A DNA stretch of 64,000 nt from Oscillospiraceae bacterium (GTDB lineage: Bacteria > Bacillota > Clostridia > Oscillospirales > Acutalibacteraceae). The notes beneath the pieces were generated by a model that did no database searches, was not told the DNA's origin, and saw only the letters and a list, made by a program, of their open reading frames with translations. Position numbers and translations under genes: made by a program. Shown here piece by piece: positions 54,057-62,227 of this stretch; the first letter of the stretch is position 1, and each line of letters starts with the position of its first letter. The stretch spans positions 223,055 through 287,054 of the forward strand of contig SVNZ01000003.1 in NCBI GenBank assembly GCA_015066595.1, written 5' to 3'.

Positions 54057-56309
54057 ATGTATGTTTGTATCAAAATATGTGAAATTTTAGATTACATTGG
54101 CTCAGCTCAGACATTATGGAGTTGTTTATGTGCATTTTTAGTCATCTTATTCTTTGTTCTTTCTCTCACTAGATTTCGAAAGAAGACGAATGAACAAAGT
54201 CAAAATATGATTAACCAATTTATCAGTAATAAGAAATATATACCTGATGCTTATGTTGAGTTGAATGATAATCTCGAGCATTTAAGGTATTTCGTTTATT
54301 CTAAAAGATGGAAGAAACGAATCGTAAAGCGGTATAACTTATTGTTCAGGGGGAATCTGTTTAGAAAAATTAGGAAACACATTAAGGGAGATATTAATGT
54401 GTCTTTTAGGCTATTTCGTTTTCAATCCGTTGACAATATTGTAGAGCATATTAAAGCAACAAAAACTTTCTTTGAAGAAATACGCTCTGAGGAAAGGTCG
54501 AAATTTGATACATATGGAGAGTTTTATTTTATAATAAGGACAGCTTCCATTACATATATAGATGAGCTGAATCTGTTATTGGAATATTGCGACATGTTAA
54601 TGGCGAAAAATGTAATAGCGGTAGGAACTGCGGGAAATGGAAAAACGTCTATTTTATGTAGGTTAGCAGAGTTGATAAATGCAAACAAAGCGCCGTGTTT
54701 CCTTTTTAATGCTAAAGAGATAAAAAAGGATTGTGTACAGTACTTCTTGGATAAGTTACCTGTATCCAAATTGAATGTTAAACACAAAAACTTGTTTTTA
54801 TATTTTATGATGTTTTTATTGTGGCTGCGAAAGAGATATATGTATGTGTTAATTGACGCAATCAACGAAAATGATGACAGTCTCTTCGTTGAAACCATAA
54901 GTGATTTAAATGAATTTGTAAAAAAGTATCGTAGAATAAAGCTTATATATACATGCCGAAGTGAGTATTTTGAGCATAGATATAACAAAATGTTTTTAAA
55001 TAAAGTAGAAGGTCCCTATATATTTCAATTGCGTGCGGATAATTACGATAAGCGAGCTGCTGAAAAATTATTTACTGTTTATGCAGAATATTTCGATGTT
55101 AGTACAAACTTTTCCGAAGATTTTAAATCAAAATTATTAAGATCTTTGCTGTTAATGCGTCTGTTTTTCGAAGTTAACAGTAAGAAATCTGAATGTTCAC
55201 TTGAATTTAGAAATGCTGAGATATTTAAAATCTATCTTGAAAAAGTCTCAAAGGAGAATACTAAGATTGATGTACATAAATTAGTCAGTGATATATCTAA
55301 AGAAATGTTTAAGAAATTTAGTTTTAATGAAGTTAAAATTCGGGATGTAGGTATTACAACTGCTAATTATTCTGATTTTGCGGGATTATTAGATAATAGC
55401 ATTATACTTAGTAAAACTATTGTTACGGGGGTAGGTATTACAGAAGCTCAATCAGAGTATGTTTATTTTGTGTTTGATGAATTTAGAGACTATTGTTTAG
55501 CACAATATTTATTGAGATTAGATGAGGATAATAATAATCCTAATTATGAGTCTTTGTTTGAAAATCTTAATAAACTTTATGAAGAGAAGCTATCACCGAT
55601 TGAAGGAATAACTAAATATTCTTACTATCATTTTAGAAATATTAGTCGCTTCGATTTGTGTCGAAAAATACTAAAAGAATATGGTTCGACTAATGTACAA
55701 AATATCGCTGCTCAAAAGAAAAGATACTGGGAAACACATAGAGACTTTAGTAACTTTGGGTGTTCTTTGGTATTTATGAATAATAATGAGTTATATGATT
55801 TTGAGTATGATTATTTATTAGAATTAATATCAGATAGCCCTTATAGTTATTGGAGTATACTTGAATTTCTATTAAAAAACGAGGTTTACAATACGAAACC
55901 TAATTTGAGTGTAGCGGTATCATTGCTGAGTAAATTGGAAGATGATAAAAGTGTTGAAATAATTATGAGAGATTTGTTTAGGAATGAGAATTACTATACT
56001 AGCGAGGGACCTGAAAAAATTATTATGATATGCGAGTGTGCAAAGATTATTACAAGAAAAGAGATACAGCTTTCAAATGATTTTAAATCATTACTTATCT
56101 TATTGATATTGTATTATCCGCATAACTCTTGGTTATTTGAATATCATAAACTTTTTGATATTGAGCATTCTTTGGTGGATCATATCATATCCACGATTAA
56201 ATCTACTGAATTTAGAAAAATAGCAAACGATACTATGATGATGTTCACGAGATTTGAAGATGCCGATGATTTTGATTATTTAGATCAATTGTTAATGTTT
56301 TTGGAGTAG
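54057..56309 (+). CDS. Membrane-anchored STAND/NACHT-type NTPase
   Basis: A 750-residue protein. A membrane segment lies at about residues 18-38, followed by a basic cytoplasmic stretch. The NTPase core has Walker A GTAGNGKTS at 190-198, Walker B YVLIDAINEND near 263 and the TCRSEYF sensor near 299, as in NACHT/STAND ATPases. The region from about 420 to 750 is helical and repeat-like, fitting a ligand-sensing domain, with FDEFRDYCLAQYLL near 480. STAND proteins often act in phage defence, sensing an invader protein. It is first in a tight four-gene operon. No effector domain is recognisable in the protein itself. Confidence 0.75.
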   Translation: MYVCIKICEILDYIGSAQTLWSCLCAFLVILFFVLSLTRFRKKTNEQSQNMINQFISNKKYIPDAYVELNDNLEHLRYFVYSKRWKKRIVKRYNLLFRGNLFRKIRKHIKGDINVSFRLFRFQSVDNIVEHIKATKTFFEEIRSEERSKFDTYGEFYFIIRTASITYIDELNLLLEYCDMLMAKNVIAVGTAGNGKTSILCRLAELINANKAPCFLFNAKEIKKDCVQYFLDKLPVSKLNVKHKNLFLYFMMFLLWLRKRYMYVLIDAINENDDSLFVETISDLNEFVKKYRRIKLIYTCRSEYFEHRYNKMFLNKVEGPYIFQLRADNYDKRAAEKLFTVYAEYFDVSTNFSEDFKSKLLRSLLLMRLFFEVNSKKSECSLEFRNAEIFKIYLEKVSKENTKIDVHKLVSDISKEMFKKFSFNEVKIRDVGITTANYSDFAGLLDNSIILSKTIVTGVGITEAQSEYVYFVFDEFRDYCLAQYLLRLDEDNNNPNYESLFENLNKLYEEKLSPIEGITKYSYYHFRNISRFDLCRKILKEYGSTNVQNIAAQKKRYWETHRDFSNFGCSLVFMNNNELYDFEYDYLLELISDSPYSYWSILEFLLKNEVYNTKPNLSVAVSLLSKLEDDKSVEIIMRDLFRNENYYTSEGPEKIIMICECAKIITRKEIQLSNDFKSLLILLILYYPHNSWLFEYHKLFDIEHSLVDHIISTIKSTEFRKIANDTMMMFTRFEDADDFDYLDQLLMFLE

Positions 56310-56310
56310 C

Positions 56311-56691
56311 ATGCTTATGGTTATTAATAATAAGAATTTTTACATAAAAAATAAAAGTAACAAAAAGAGAAAAGTGTATTCGTTTTTTGGAGTACGAAGG
56401 AAGAGTTATTTGGGTAGTGTTATTTCTAGGTTATACGATCACTATTGTACTGGTGCTACTAATTTGTATAAAGAGTATCGAAAATACTATTATCACGAAT
56501 TTCTGACTTTCGATGACTTTTTAGAAAAAAGATATAATTTATTCAAAAAAGAAGTTGTTCATATATCTTCAAAACAAGTAATGATGAAAGATTTAAATAG
56601 AGATATCGATTACAATTTATATACCTTAAAAGAGGACGAATCATTTGTTAGTGGTATTAGGTGCTTTTTGGGAGGACAATATGAAAATTAG
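56311..56691 (+). CDS. Unknown small basic protein in the NTPase operon
   Basis: A 126-residue protein not recognised. It is basic in the first 60 residues (NKSNKKRKVYSFFGVRRKS) and rich in Tyr and Phe (LYKEYRKYYYHEFLTFDDF). No signal or membrane segment is seen. It starts one base after the NTPase stop and overlaps the next gene by 11 bp. ATG 56317 is an alternative start with better spacing from GGAG. Confidence 0.6.
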   Translation: MLMVINNKNFYIKNKSNKKRKVYSFFGVRRKSYLGSVISRLYDHYCTGATNLYKEYRKYYYHEFLTFDDFLEKRYNLFKKEVVHISSKQVMMKDLNRDIDYNLYTLKEDESFVSGIRCFLGGQYEN

Positions 56692-57079
56692 AGATGGTTT
56701 TGTAACTAATAGTTCTTCAACAAATTTTTTGATTATATCAAAAAAAGAACTGACAGAAGATTATTTAGCAAAAAAGCTTGGGCTAAAAAAGGAATCTTTG
56801 ATACACGAATCTGCTATGAATCTGGTTCATACAATTATGAATAATGCACATAGGGGTAAAAAATATTTTGAAATAGATAAGATTGATAAGGAGTTTGTTG
56901 AGAATAATTTTGGTAAAGAAAGTGCTCAAAAATTCGAAGAGTTATCTAAAAAAGGATATCATTCATATGTAGGTTATACTTCGTCTGACGACGATTATTT
57001 AACTTCCTTTTTTACTATGGATTTTTTTGAACTAAAAGATAAAGATTTTTATATTGACGGAAAGAATTGTATTTGGTAA
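56681..57079 (+). CDS. Small protein with N-terminal GFVTNSSSTNF motif
   Basis: A 132-residue acidic protein starting MKIRDGFVTNSSSTNFLIIS. This N-terminal pattern (R-x-GF-V-S/T-NSSS-x-x-F) resembles one I recall on many otherwise unrelated bacterial and phage proteins, with no settled function. The rest is helical and ends in acidic, aromatic residues. ATG 56681 has GGGAGGA just before it. The next gene, a radical SAM enzyme, overlaps its stop by one base, so it is a likely substrate or partner of that enzyme. Confidence 0.65.
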   Translation: MKIRDGFVTNSSSTNFLIISKKELTEDYLAKKLGLKKESLIHESAMNLVHTIMNNAHRGKKYFEIDKIDKEFVENNFGKESAQKFEELSKKGYHSYVGYTSSDDDYLTSFFTMDFFELKDKDFYIDGKNCIW

Positions 57080-58167
57080 TGATTTTTTATTTTGATAAAA
57101 AGTATAGTTTTTATGAACTATTCAATGAAAATAACGGAACATTAGTGAGGAGCAATGTTTTATGCAATGGGATAGAAACCTGTGTATATCCAGACATGCG
57201 TTCATTTCCCGAATTGCTTGATGTTGGGATAATGGGAAATTGCCATGCGGCTAGTATGGGGATTTGTTCTGCTTCAGGGGTGGATTGTTATCAAAATGCA
57301 CCCATTAATAGAAGAAGTAATATGAGCTTAAAAGATTATTTAAGTATTATTAATCAGTGCAAAAATAAAACTTTTCAAATAGCTTTAGGCGGTGCTGGAG
57401 ATCCTAATAAACATGAGAAGTTTGAAGAGATTTTGATAGAAACTACTAACGCTCGAATTGTACCTAATTTAACCACAAGTGGCTATATGATCACAGAACA
57501 CGAGATCGAGTTAATGAGGAAATATTGTGGAGCAGTGGCTGTTTCATTTTATTCTAAGCTTGATAAAAACAAAGTTGAAACGAATCCGTTAACAATAGAT
57601 GTAATTAATAAATTAATCTCAGCTGGATGTGTTACGAACATACATTATGTTGTCTCTAAAAGTAATATAGATGAAGCTATCTTTCGCCTAAAGAACAACT
57701 TGTTCCCTAAAGGTGCAAACGCTATTGTCTTTTTATTGTACAAACCTGTAGGGATGGCTAGTAAGAATAATACAATTTCAGTTTACGATAAAAAATACTT
57801 GGAATTTCTTAAAGTAGTTGAATCTAAAAATAATGACTATAAAATTGGTTTTGATTCTTGTCAGTCACCAGCGTTGACTCTATTTACAGATGCAATTTCG
57901 CAAAAATCAATAGAGTTTTGTGAAGCATCTAGATTTTCTATGTACATCGACTCACATCTAAAGGCGTTTCCTTGTTCTTTTGGAATATATAATAAAGAGT
58001 TCGAAGTTGATCTTAACCAGTATAGTATAAAAGAAGCGTGGGAATCGGAGCAGTTTGATTTGTTTAGGTTAAGGCAAACTAATGGATGCGCTGATTGTAC
58101 TATTGAGAATTGTAGAACCTGTGGTATAGACTTAGGTATAAAGCTTTGTAACAAATCTAATACATAG
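57079..58167 (+). CDS. Radical SAM/SPASM-like enzyme with unusual cysteine spacing
   Basis: A 362-residue protein with the layout of peptide-modifying radical SAM enzymes. The position of the cluster motif reads FPELLDVGIMGNC, then C63 and C70-YQ, that is C55-x7-C63-x6-C70 instead of the usual C-x3-C-x2-C. Radical SAM barrel features follow: IALGGAGDPNKHEKF near 116, NLTTSGYMI, and VAVSFYSK. The C terminus has a SPASM-like cysteine set (CSFGIY, CADCTIENCRTCGIDLGIKLC). It starts within the stop codon of the NSSSTNF gene, which suggests a substrate-enzyme pair. Confidence 0.7.
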   Translation: MIFYFDKKYSFYELFNENNGTLVRSNVLCNGIETCVYPDMRSFPELLDVGIMGNCHAASMGICSASGVDCYQNAPINRRSNMSLKDYLSIINQCKNKTFQIALGGAGDPNKHEKFEEILIETTNARIVPNLTTSGYMITEHEIELMRKYCGAVAVSFYSKLDKNKVETNPLTIDVINKLISAGCVTNIHYVVSKSNIDEAIFRLKNNLFPKGANAIVFLLYKPVGMASKNNTISVYDKKYLEFLKVVESKNNDYKIGFDSCQSPALTLFTDAISQKSIEFCEASRFSMYIDSHLKAFPCSFGIYNKEFEVDLNQYSIKEAWESEQFDLFRLRQTNGCADCTIENCRTCGIDLGIKLCNKSNT

Positions 58168-58280
58168 AATATTCGAATAACAGATATGCGATTAACAAAG
58201 AGTGAGCAGATTGCTGTTGTTATGATACATGAGTGTTGTATTGACAATATATTTATATAACAGTAAAAGTAGGAATTGAT

Positions 58281-58694
58281 ATGATTAAACAAGTTATCCA
58301 CGACCCGCTGTTTTTAAGCGGTAAGTCAGAGAAGGCAACAAAAGAAGATTTACCGGTAGCACAGGATTTGCTCGACACGCTGATTGCAAATCGAACAGGT
58401 TGTGTCGGTATGGCTGCAAATATGATAGGTGTGCGAAAACGCATCATCGCTTTTGATGACAACGGCAAATACACCGTTATGTTCAACCCTGAGATTATCA
58501 AGTGTAGCGGTGAGTATGCAACAGAAGAAGGCTGTTTATCATTACTTGGTGGTCCCCGTCCATGTAAACGTTATAAAACCATCAAAGTTCAGTGGCAAAC
58601 CGCTGAGTTTCAAACTCGCATCAAAACCTTTACCGGTTGGCCAGCACAGATTATTCAACATGAGATCGATCACTGTAATGGTGTTCTGATATAG
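58281..58694 (+). CDS. def: Peptide deformylase-family protein with altered motif I
   Basis: A 137-residue peptide deformylase homologue, which would remove the formyl group from new proteins. Motif II EEGCLSL (metal cysteine at residue 85) and motif III HEIDH (127-131) are intact. Motif I reads GCVGMAANMIG at 40-50, with Met48 where the catalytic glutamine is expected. The C-terminal helix is absent. A consensus-like TTGACA lies about 40 bp upstream, so it may have its own promoter. I believe short homologues with this change occur in gut clostridia; activity is uncertain. Confidence 0.82.
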   Translation: MIKQVIHDPLFLSGKSEKATKEDLPVAQDLLDTLIANRTGCVGMAANMIGVRKRIIAFDDNGKYTVMFNPEIIKCSGEYATEEGCLSLLGGPRPCKRYKTIKVQWQTAEFQTRIKTFTGWPAQIIQHEIDHCNGVLI

Positions 58695-58730
58695 TAGTTT
58701 ATTTAAAAGGGTTAATATTGAGGTAAAACT

Positions 58731-59600
58731 ATGGGTAAGCAGACAAAACAAAAGGGCAGCCACTTTGGTGGCGAGTGGACGATCCAAAAATTACATATTA
58801 TCGAAGAATATGCGAAGACATATCTCACGGCATTGAAAAACCAAAAAGTAAAGAAAATATACGTTGATGGTTTTGCTGGAAGTGGGAAAACAGAACTAAA
58901 AAGCAGTTCAAAAGATGGCGAACAGCAATCAATAACAGTGGATGGCTCCGCATTGCTTTCATTGAAGTATGATTTTGACGAATACTACTTCCTTGAAGTA
59001 GACGAAGGACGTATTGCTTCGCTAAAAGAAAATGTTAAAACTTCTTATCCTGAGAAGGTAGGAAAGGTTCACTTTATCACAGGAGACTGTAATAAAAAAT
59101 TATCCGATGTCCTTTCAGAAATTACATTATATCATCGATGCCTGATGTTTTTGGACCCATATGCTTTAGAGTTAAAGTGGGAAACCCTTGAAAAAATTTC
59201 TAAGTGCGGTGTGGTTGATTTGTGGTATCTGTTCCCGCTTTCAGTTGTTCGGTTGATGGCAAAGGATAAAGATATTCCTGACGGAAACAAAGACAAAGTA
59301 ACTTCAATTTTGGGAACGGACGAGTGGTTGAATGAACTGTTCTTCGAGTCGCCTCAATTGACGCTATTTGGCGATACGCAATACGAAAGAGTCGAGTATG
59401 ATAAAATCTTGGAATACATAAAGAAACGATTTGCCACCATTTTCCCATTCGTTTCGCCAAACTCAAAAATCCTTAAGAATGAAGCAAAGAACTCGCCTAT
59501 GTTTATGCTTTGCTTTATGATGACTAATCAAAGCGGAAAAGCACAAGGTCTGGCTTCAAAGATTGTAAAAGGTATAATTAGCAGCACGGAGAGATTGTAA
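58731..59600 (+). CDS. tcmP: Three-Cys-motif partner protein TcmP
   Basis: A 289-residue protein matching the TcmP family. The N terminus HFGGEWTIQKLHIIEEYAKTY is typical. IYVDGFAGSGKTE near residue 43 resembles a SAM-binding methyltransferase motif, and LMFLDPYALELKW near 140 resembles the DPPY catalytic region. TcmP is defined by co-occurrence with a three-cysteine radical SAM protein, here encoded next and overlapping by one base (TAATG). Its biochemical function is unknown; a nucleic acid methylase-like role is inferred. Confidence 0.85.
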   Translation: MGKQTKQKGSHFGGEWTIQKLHIIEEYAKTYLTALKNQKVKKIYVDGFAGSGKTELKSSSKDGEQQSITVDGSALLSLKYDFDEYYFLEVDEGRIASLKENVKTSYPEKVGKVHFITGDCNKKLSDVLSEITLYHRCLMFLDPYALELKWETLEKISKCGVVDLWYLFPLSVVRLMAKDKDIPDGNKDKVTSILGTDEWLNELFFESPQLTLFGDTQYERVEYDKILEYIKKRFATIFPFVSPNSKILKNEAKNSPMFMLCFMMTNQSGKAQGLASKIVKGIISSTERL

Positions 59601-60364
59601 TGAAATATATAAAACGAAGCTCGTTGCTTTACAAAACGGGCGTCGAATACGGAGACTATACTATAAACCATATTCAAGGGTGTTCACATGGATGTAAATA
59701 TCCCTGTTATGCGATGTCTATGGCAAAGCGCTTCGGTAAGGCAAAGACCTACGAGGAATGGTGCGAACCTAAACTTGCCGAAAATGCTCTTGAGATATTA
59801 GATGCTGAAATTCCTAAGTTTAAAGATAAAATCGAATCGGTGCATCTTTGCTTTACATCTGACCCATTTATGTATGGATACGATGAAGTTGCCGATATGT
59901 CTATTGCTATTATTAAGAAGTTAAACGATGCTGGAATCAAATGCACTGTTTTGACAAAAGGTATTTTGCCGCTTTCTCTCGCTGAACTTTCACCGAGAAA
60001 CGAGTATGGTATAACCCTGGTTTCCCTTGACGAAAATTTCCGACAAGAAATGGAACCTAATTCAGCCCCATTTGACGAAAGAATTCAAGCTCTTAGAGCA
60101 CTGCACGATGCCGGATGCAAAACCTGGGTAAGTATGGAACCGTACCCTACTCCCAATTTCATTGAGCAAGATCCAAACGAGATACTTGAAGCCATTAGTT
60201 TTTGTGATAAAATCATCTTTGGACGTTTGAATTACAATAAAAAAGCATCAGGATATAAACAACACAAACAATTTTATAATGAGTTAGCAAAACAAGTCAT
60301 CGATTTTTGTGAAAAAAAAGGCAAAGATTATCATATAAAAGACGGTACAATTACTGATATTTAA
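59600..60364 (+). CDS. Three-Cys-motif radical SAM protein (TcmP partner)
   Basis: A 254-residue small radical SAM protein. The cluster motif is GCSHGCKYPCYAM with cysteines at 28, 32 and 36 (C-x3-C-x3-C), as in the DUF5131/spore photoproduct lyase-like group. Other features are VHLCFTSDPFMYGYDEV near 82, GIKCTVLTKG near 113 and WVSMEPYPTPNF near 175. This fold acts on DNA or nucleotides in its best known relatives. With TcmP it forms the known co-occurring pair. Confidence 0.85.
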   Translation: MKYIKRSSLLYKTGVEYGDYTINHIQGCSHGCKYPCYAMSMAKRFGKAKTYEEWCEPKLAENALEILDAEIPKFKDKIESVHLCFTSDPFMYGYDEVADMSIAIIKKLNDAGIKCTVLTKGILPLSLAELSPRNEYGITLVSLDENFRQEMEPNSAPFDERIQALRALHDAGCKTWVSMEPYPTPNFIEQDPNEILEAISFCDKIIFGRLNYNKKASGYKQHKQFYNELAKQVIDFCEKKGKDYHIKDGTITDI

Positions 60365-60382
60365 AACGAGGAGGTGAAACTT

Positions 60383-61354
60383 GTGGCAAATCGCACGGAG
60401 CAAATCGGGGTAAATCATATAGGTGAAATTGCTGCGCGTAACAATTGGATGTTTCGTCCTCAACCGATCGATGATATAGGTATTGATGCTCATATGGAAT
60501 TTACAGAAGCAACTGGAGAATCCAAACAACTTCTTGCATTACAAATAAAGTCTGGTGCGAGTTGGTTTTCAGAGAAAAAAGATGATTGTATTATATTTCG
60601 AGAGATAAACGAAAGGCAATACAACTACTGGACTATGAATTCGTTGCCGTGCATCGTTGTTTTATATAATCCTGATGATGATATGTGTATTTGGCAAAAA
60701 CTAACTACAGAAACAATAGAAAGGACTAAAAATGGCAAAGGAAAAGGTTTTTTTGTCAAAGTTCCTCAGGATCAAGTTTTCTTAAATGATGTTTCAAATG
60801 AACAACTTCTTAGTTTTACGAATTTGCCGCAACATATTACTAATTATAACTTTTTGTTGTCTCAGAAAAAGTTTATGCAAATTATTCGAGCGGGTGGCGA
60901 AATTAAATTGCATGCATTAGAATGGGTAAACAAAAGTAGCGGTAAAGGCGAAACAGAATTAATTGTCGATGATGGAGAAAAAGTCCAAAAGTTTATATAT
61001 CCATATTGGTTCCCTTATACTCCTTATACCAAGGTTTTTCCACGCCTGTTTCCATGGGCTACTTTTTCAGCCGATGAAGAGTTTTTTGCAGATGAAGATG
61101 AGACTCTTTGGCGTGAGTTACACTGTTACTATGATGAAGAAGATAAAGAATGGCTTGTTGCAGGAGATTCATTTGAAGAGTTTCAAACGAAATTAAACCC
61201 GATGCGAAGCATCAATCATTCAGGAGAAGTTGCTGAATATATGATGGTACTTGGATTAAACGACTTAGGAAAAGCTTTTTTAAATGTAGATGATTTTGTA
61301 TCTCAAAATCTTCCTTATGCCGGAACAAGACCAAAGGAGGAATCAGATATATGA
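60383..61354 (+). CDS. DUF4365 domain protein, putative nuclease
   Basis: A 323-residue protein with an N-terminal DUF4365 domain. It reads VNHIGEIAARNNWMFRPQP and DDIGIDAHMEF, then LLALQIKSGASWF, giving an Asp35...Gln54-x-Lys56 pattern like PD-(D/E)XK nucleases. The C-terminal 170 residues are not recognised and are acidic and aromatic. A GTG start at 60383 is chosen because AGGAGG lies 8 bp before it; GTG 60374 would sit inside that site. It follows the radical SAM gene by 18 bp and overlaps the next gene by 4 bp. Confidence 0.75.
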   Translation: MANRTEQIGVNHIGEIAARNNWMFRPQPIDDIGIDAHMEFTEATGESKQLLALQIKSGASWFSEKKDDCIIFREINERQYNYWTMNSLPCIVVLYNPDDDMCIWQKLTTETIERTKNGKGKGFFVKVPQDQVFLNDVSNEQLLSFTNLPQHITNYNFLLSQKKFMQIIRAGGEIKLHALEWVNKSSGKGETELIVDDGEKVQKFIYPYWFPYTPYTKVFPRLFPWATFSADEEFFADEDETLWRELHCYYDEEDKEWLVAGDSFEEFQTKLNPMRSINHSGEVAEYMMVLGLNDLGKAFLNVDDFVSQNLPYAGTRPKEESDI

Positions 61355-61746
61355 AGAAAATTGAACTTAACGAAATTAGGCGGAAAACATCCGCTGGTGA
61401 GTATATACTTGATCCTACCGAAAAATATATAATTGATATTGAAAAAGAAATGGAATTTCAAGAGGCAATTCTAATGGCGTTTCAAATTATGGGAGCGCCT
61501 CCAGCGTTAAAGAATTATCGTGCGTGGTTATTTGAAAATGGTTTTAATGTAGATATGCCTAATCCTACCAATGAATTTGTCGCCCCGTATTACGGGATTA
61601 AGCCTCTTTGGAAAACCGAATATTCTCAAGGTATTGTTGTTAAAGTAGAGAATGAAGATGATTACTTTATTGTAATGGAATGCAGTAGCAAAAACAAAGG
61701 ATATAAGCATTCAAAAGTCATTCTAACCTTGGGTGGGTGTTTGTGA
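61351..61746 (+). CDS. Unknown protein at the end of the TcmP operon
   Basis: A 131-residue protein not recognised. It starts within the stop codon of the DUF4365 gene (ATGA), so they are made together. The sequence looks globular: helical first half (EKEMEFQEAILMAFQIMG), then beta-rich second half (GIVVKVENEDDYFIVMECSS). It could be an inhibitor or partner of the nuclease-like protein, but that rests on coupling only. Confidence 0.6.
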   Translation: MKKIELNEIRRKTSAGEYILDPTEKYIIDIEKEMEFQEAILMAFQIMGAPPALKNYRAWLFENGFNVDMPNPTNEFVAPYYGIKPLWKTEYSQGIVVKVENEDDYFIVMECSSKNKGYKHSKVILTLGGCL

Positions 61747-61829
61747 TAGAATTATTTGAATAAATGCAATATGTTCTGGACTTATGAAATTCTTTGTGGT
61801 AATGTTGTGTACTGCAAGGAGGTGCTGAG

Positions 61830-61952
61830 ATGGCACGGAAAGTTAAAAACAGATGTAAACTAAAAAACAATCAAATAATTAAACCGAGAGCGATTTTCTA
61901 TCGATTAAATTCGAAGAGGGTCGCTCTCTTGTTATGTGAGGTGGTTAGATGA
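61830..61952 (+). CDS. Small basic protein, 40 residues, coupled to DUF6809
   Basis: The frame starts at ATG 61830, 7 bp after AAGGAGGT, and encodes MARKVKNRCKLKNNQIIKPR plus 20 more residues. It stops at a TGA that overlaps the next start (ATGA). Strong ribosome site and tight coupling support a real small gene or a translational leader. It is not recognised. Basic residues dominate the first half and hydrophobic ones the end (VALLLCEVV). Confidence 0.5.
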   Translation: MARKVKNRCKLKNNQIIKPRAIFYRLNSKRVALLLCEVVR

Positions 61953-62227
61953 GCATACTCGAAGATTTATATTACGGAAACGTGAGTCCGTGCGACAGAG
62001 ATGTAAGACGAGGTTCGAAAGTTGATGAACTTCAAAATCTAGTATGTCAATACGAAGAAGAGCTGAATGGAACACTCACACAAAAGCAAAGGGAAACCTT
62101 AGAAAAATTCAAAGATGCTTACAGCGAACTATACTGTTGCTTGGAGCGAGATATGTTCGCACAAGGTTTCATAATAGCAACCAAAATAATGATAGAAGTA
62201 CAAAATTACAGAGGAGAAGAAATATGA
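61949..62227 (+). CDS. DUF6809 family small protein
   Basis: A 92-residue protein beginning MSILEDLYYGNVSPCDRDVRR, the typical start of a family widespread in Clostridia that NCBI lists as DUF6809. It is mostly helical with a coiled-coil-like centre (LQNLVCQYEEELNGTLTQKQ). The role is unknown; relatives are often near mobile elements. It overlaps the small ORF before and the lipoprotein gene after by 4 bp each. Confidence 0.7.
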   Translation: MSILEDLYYGNVSPCDRDVRRGSKVDELQNLVCQYEEELNGTLTQKQRETLEKFKDAYSELYCCLERDMFAQGFIIATKIMIEVQNYRGEEI

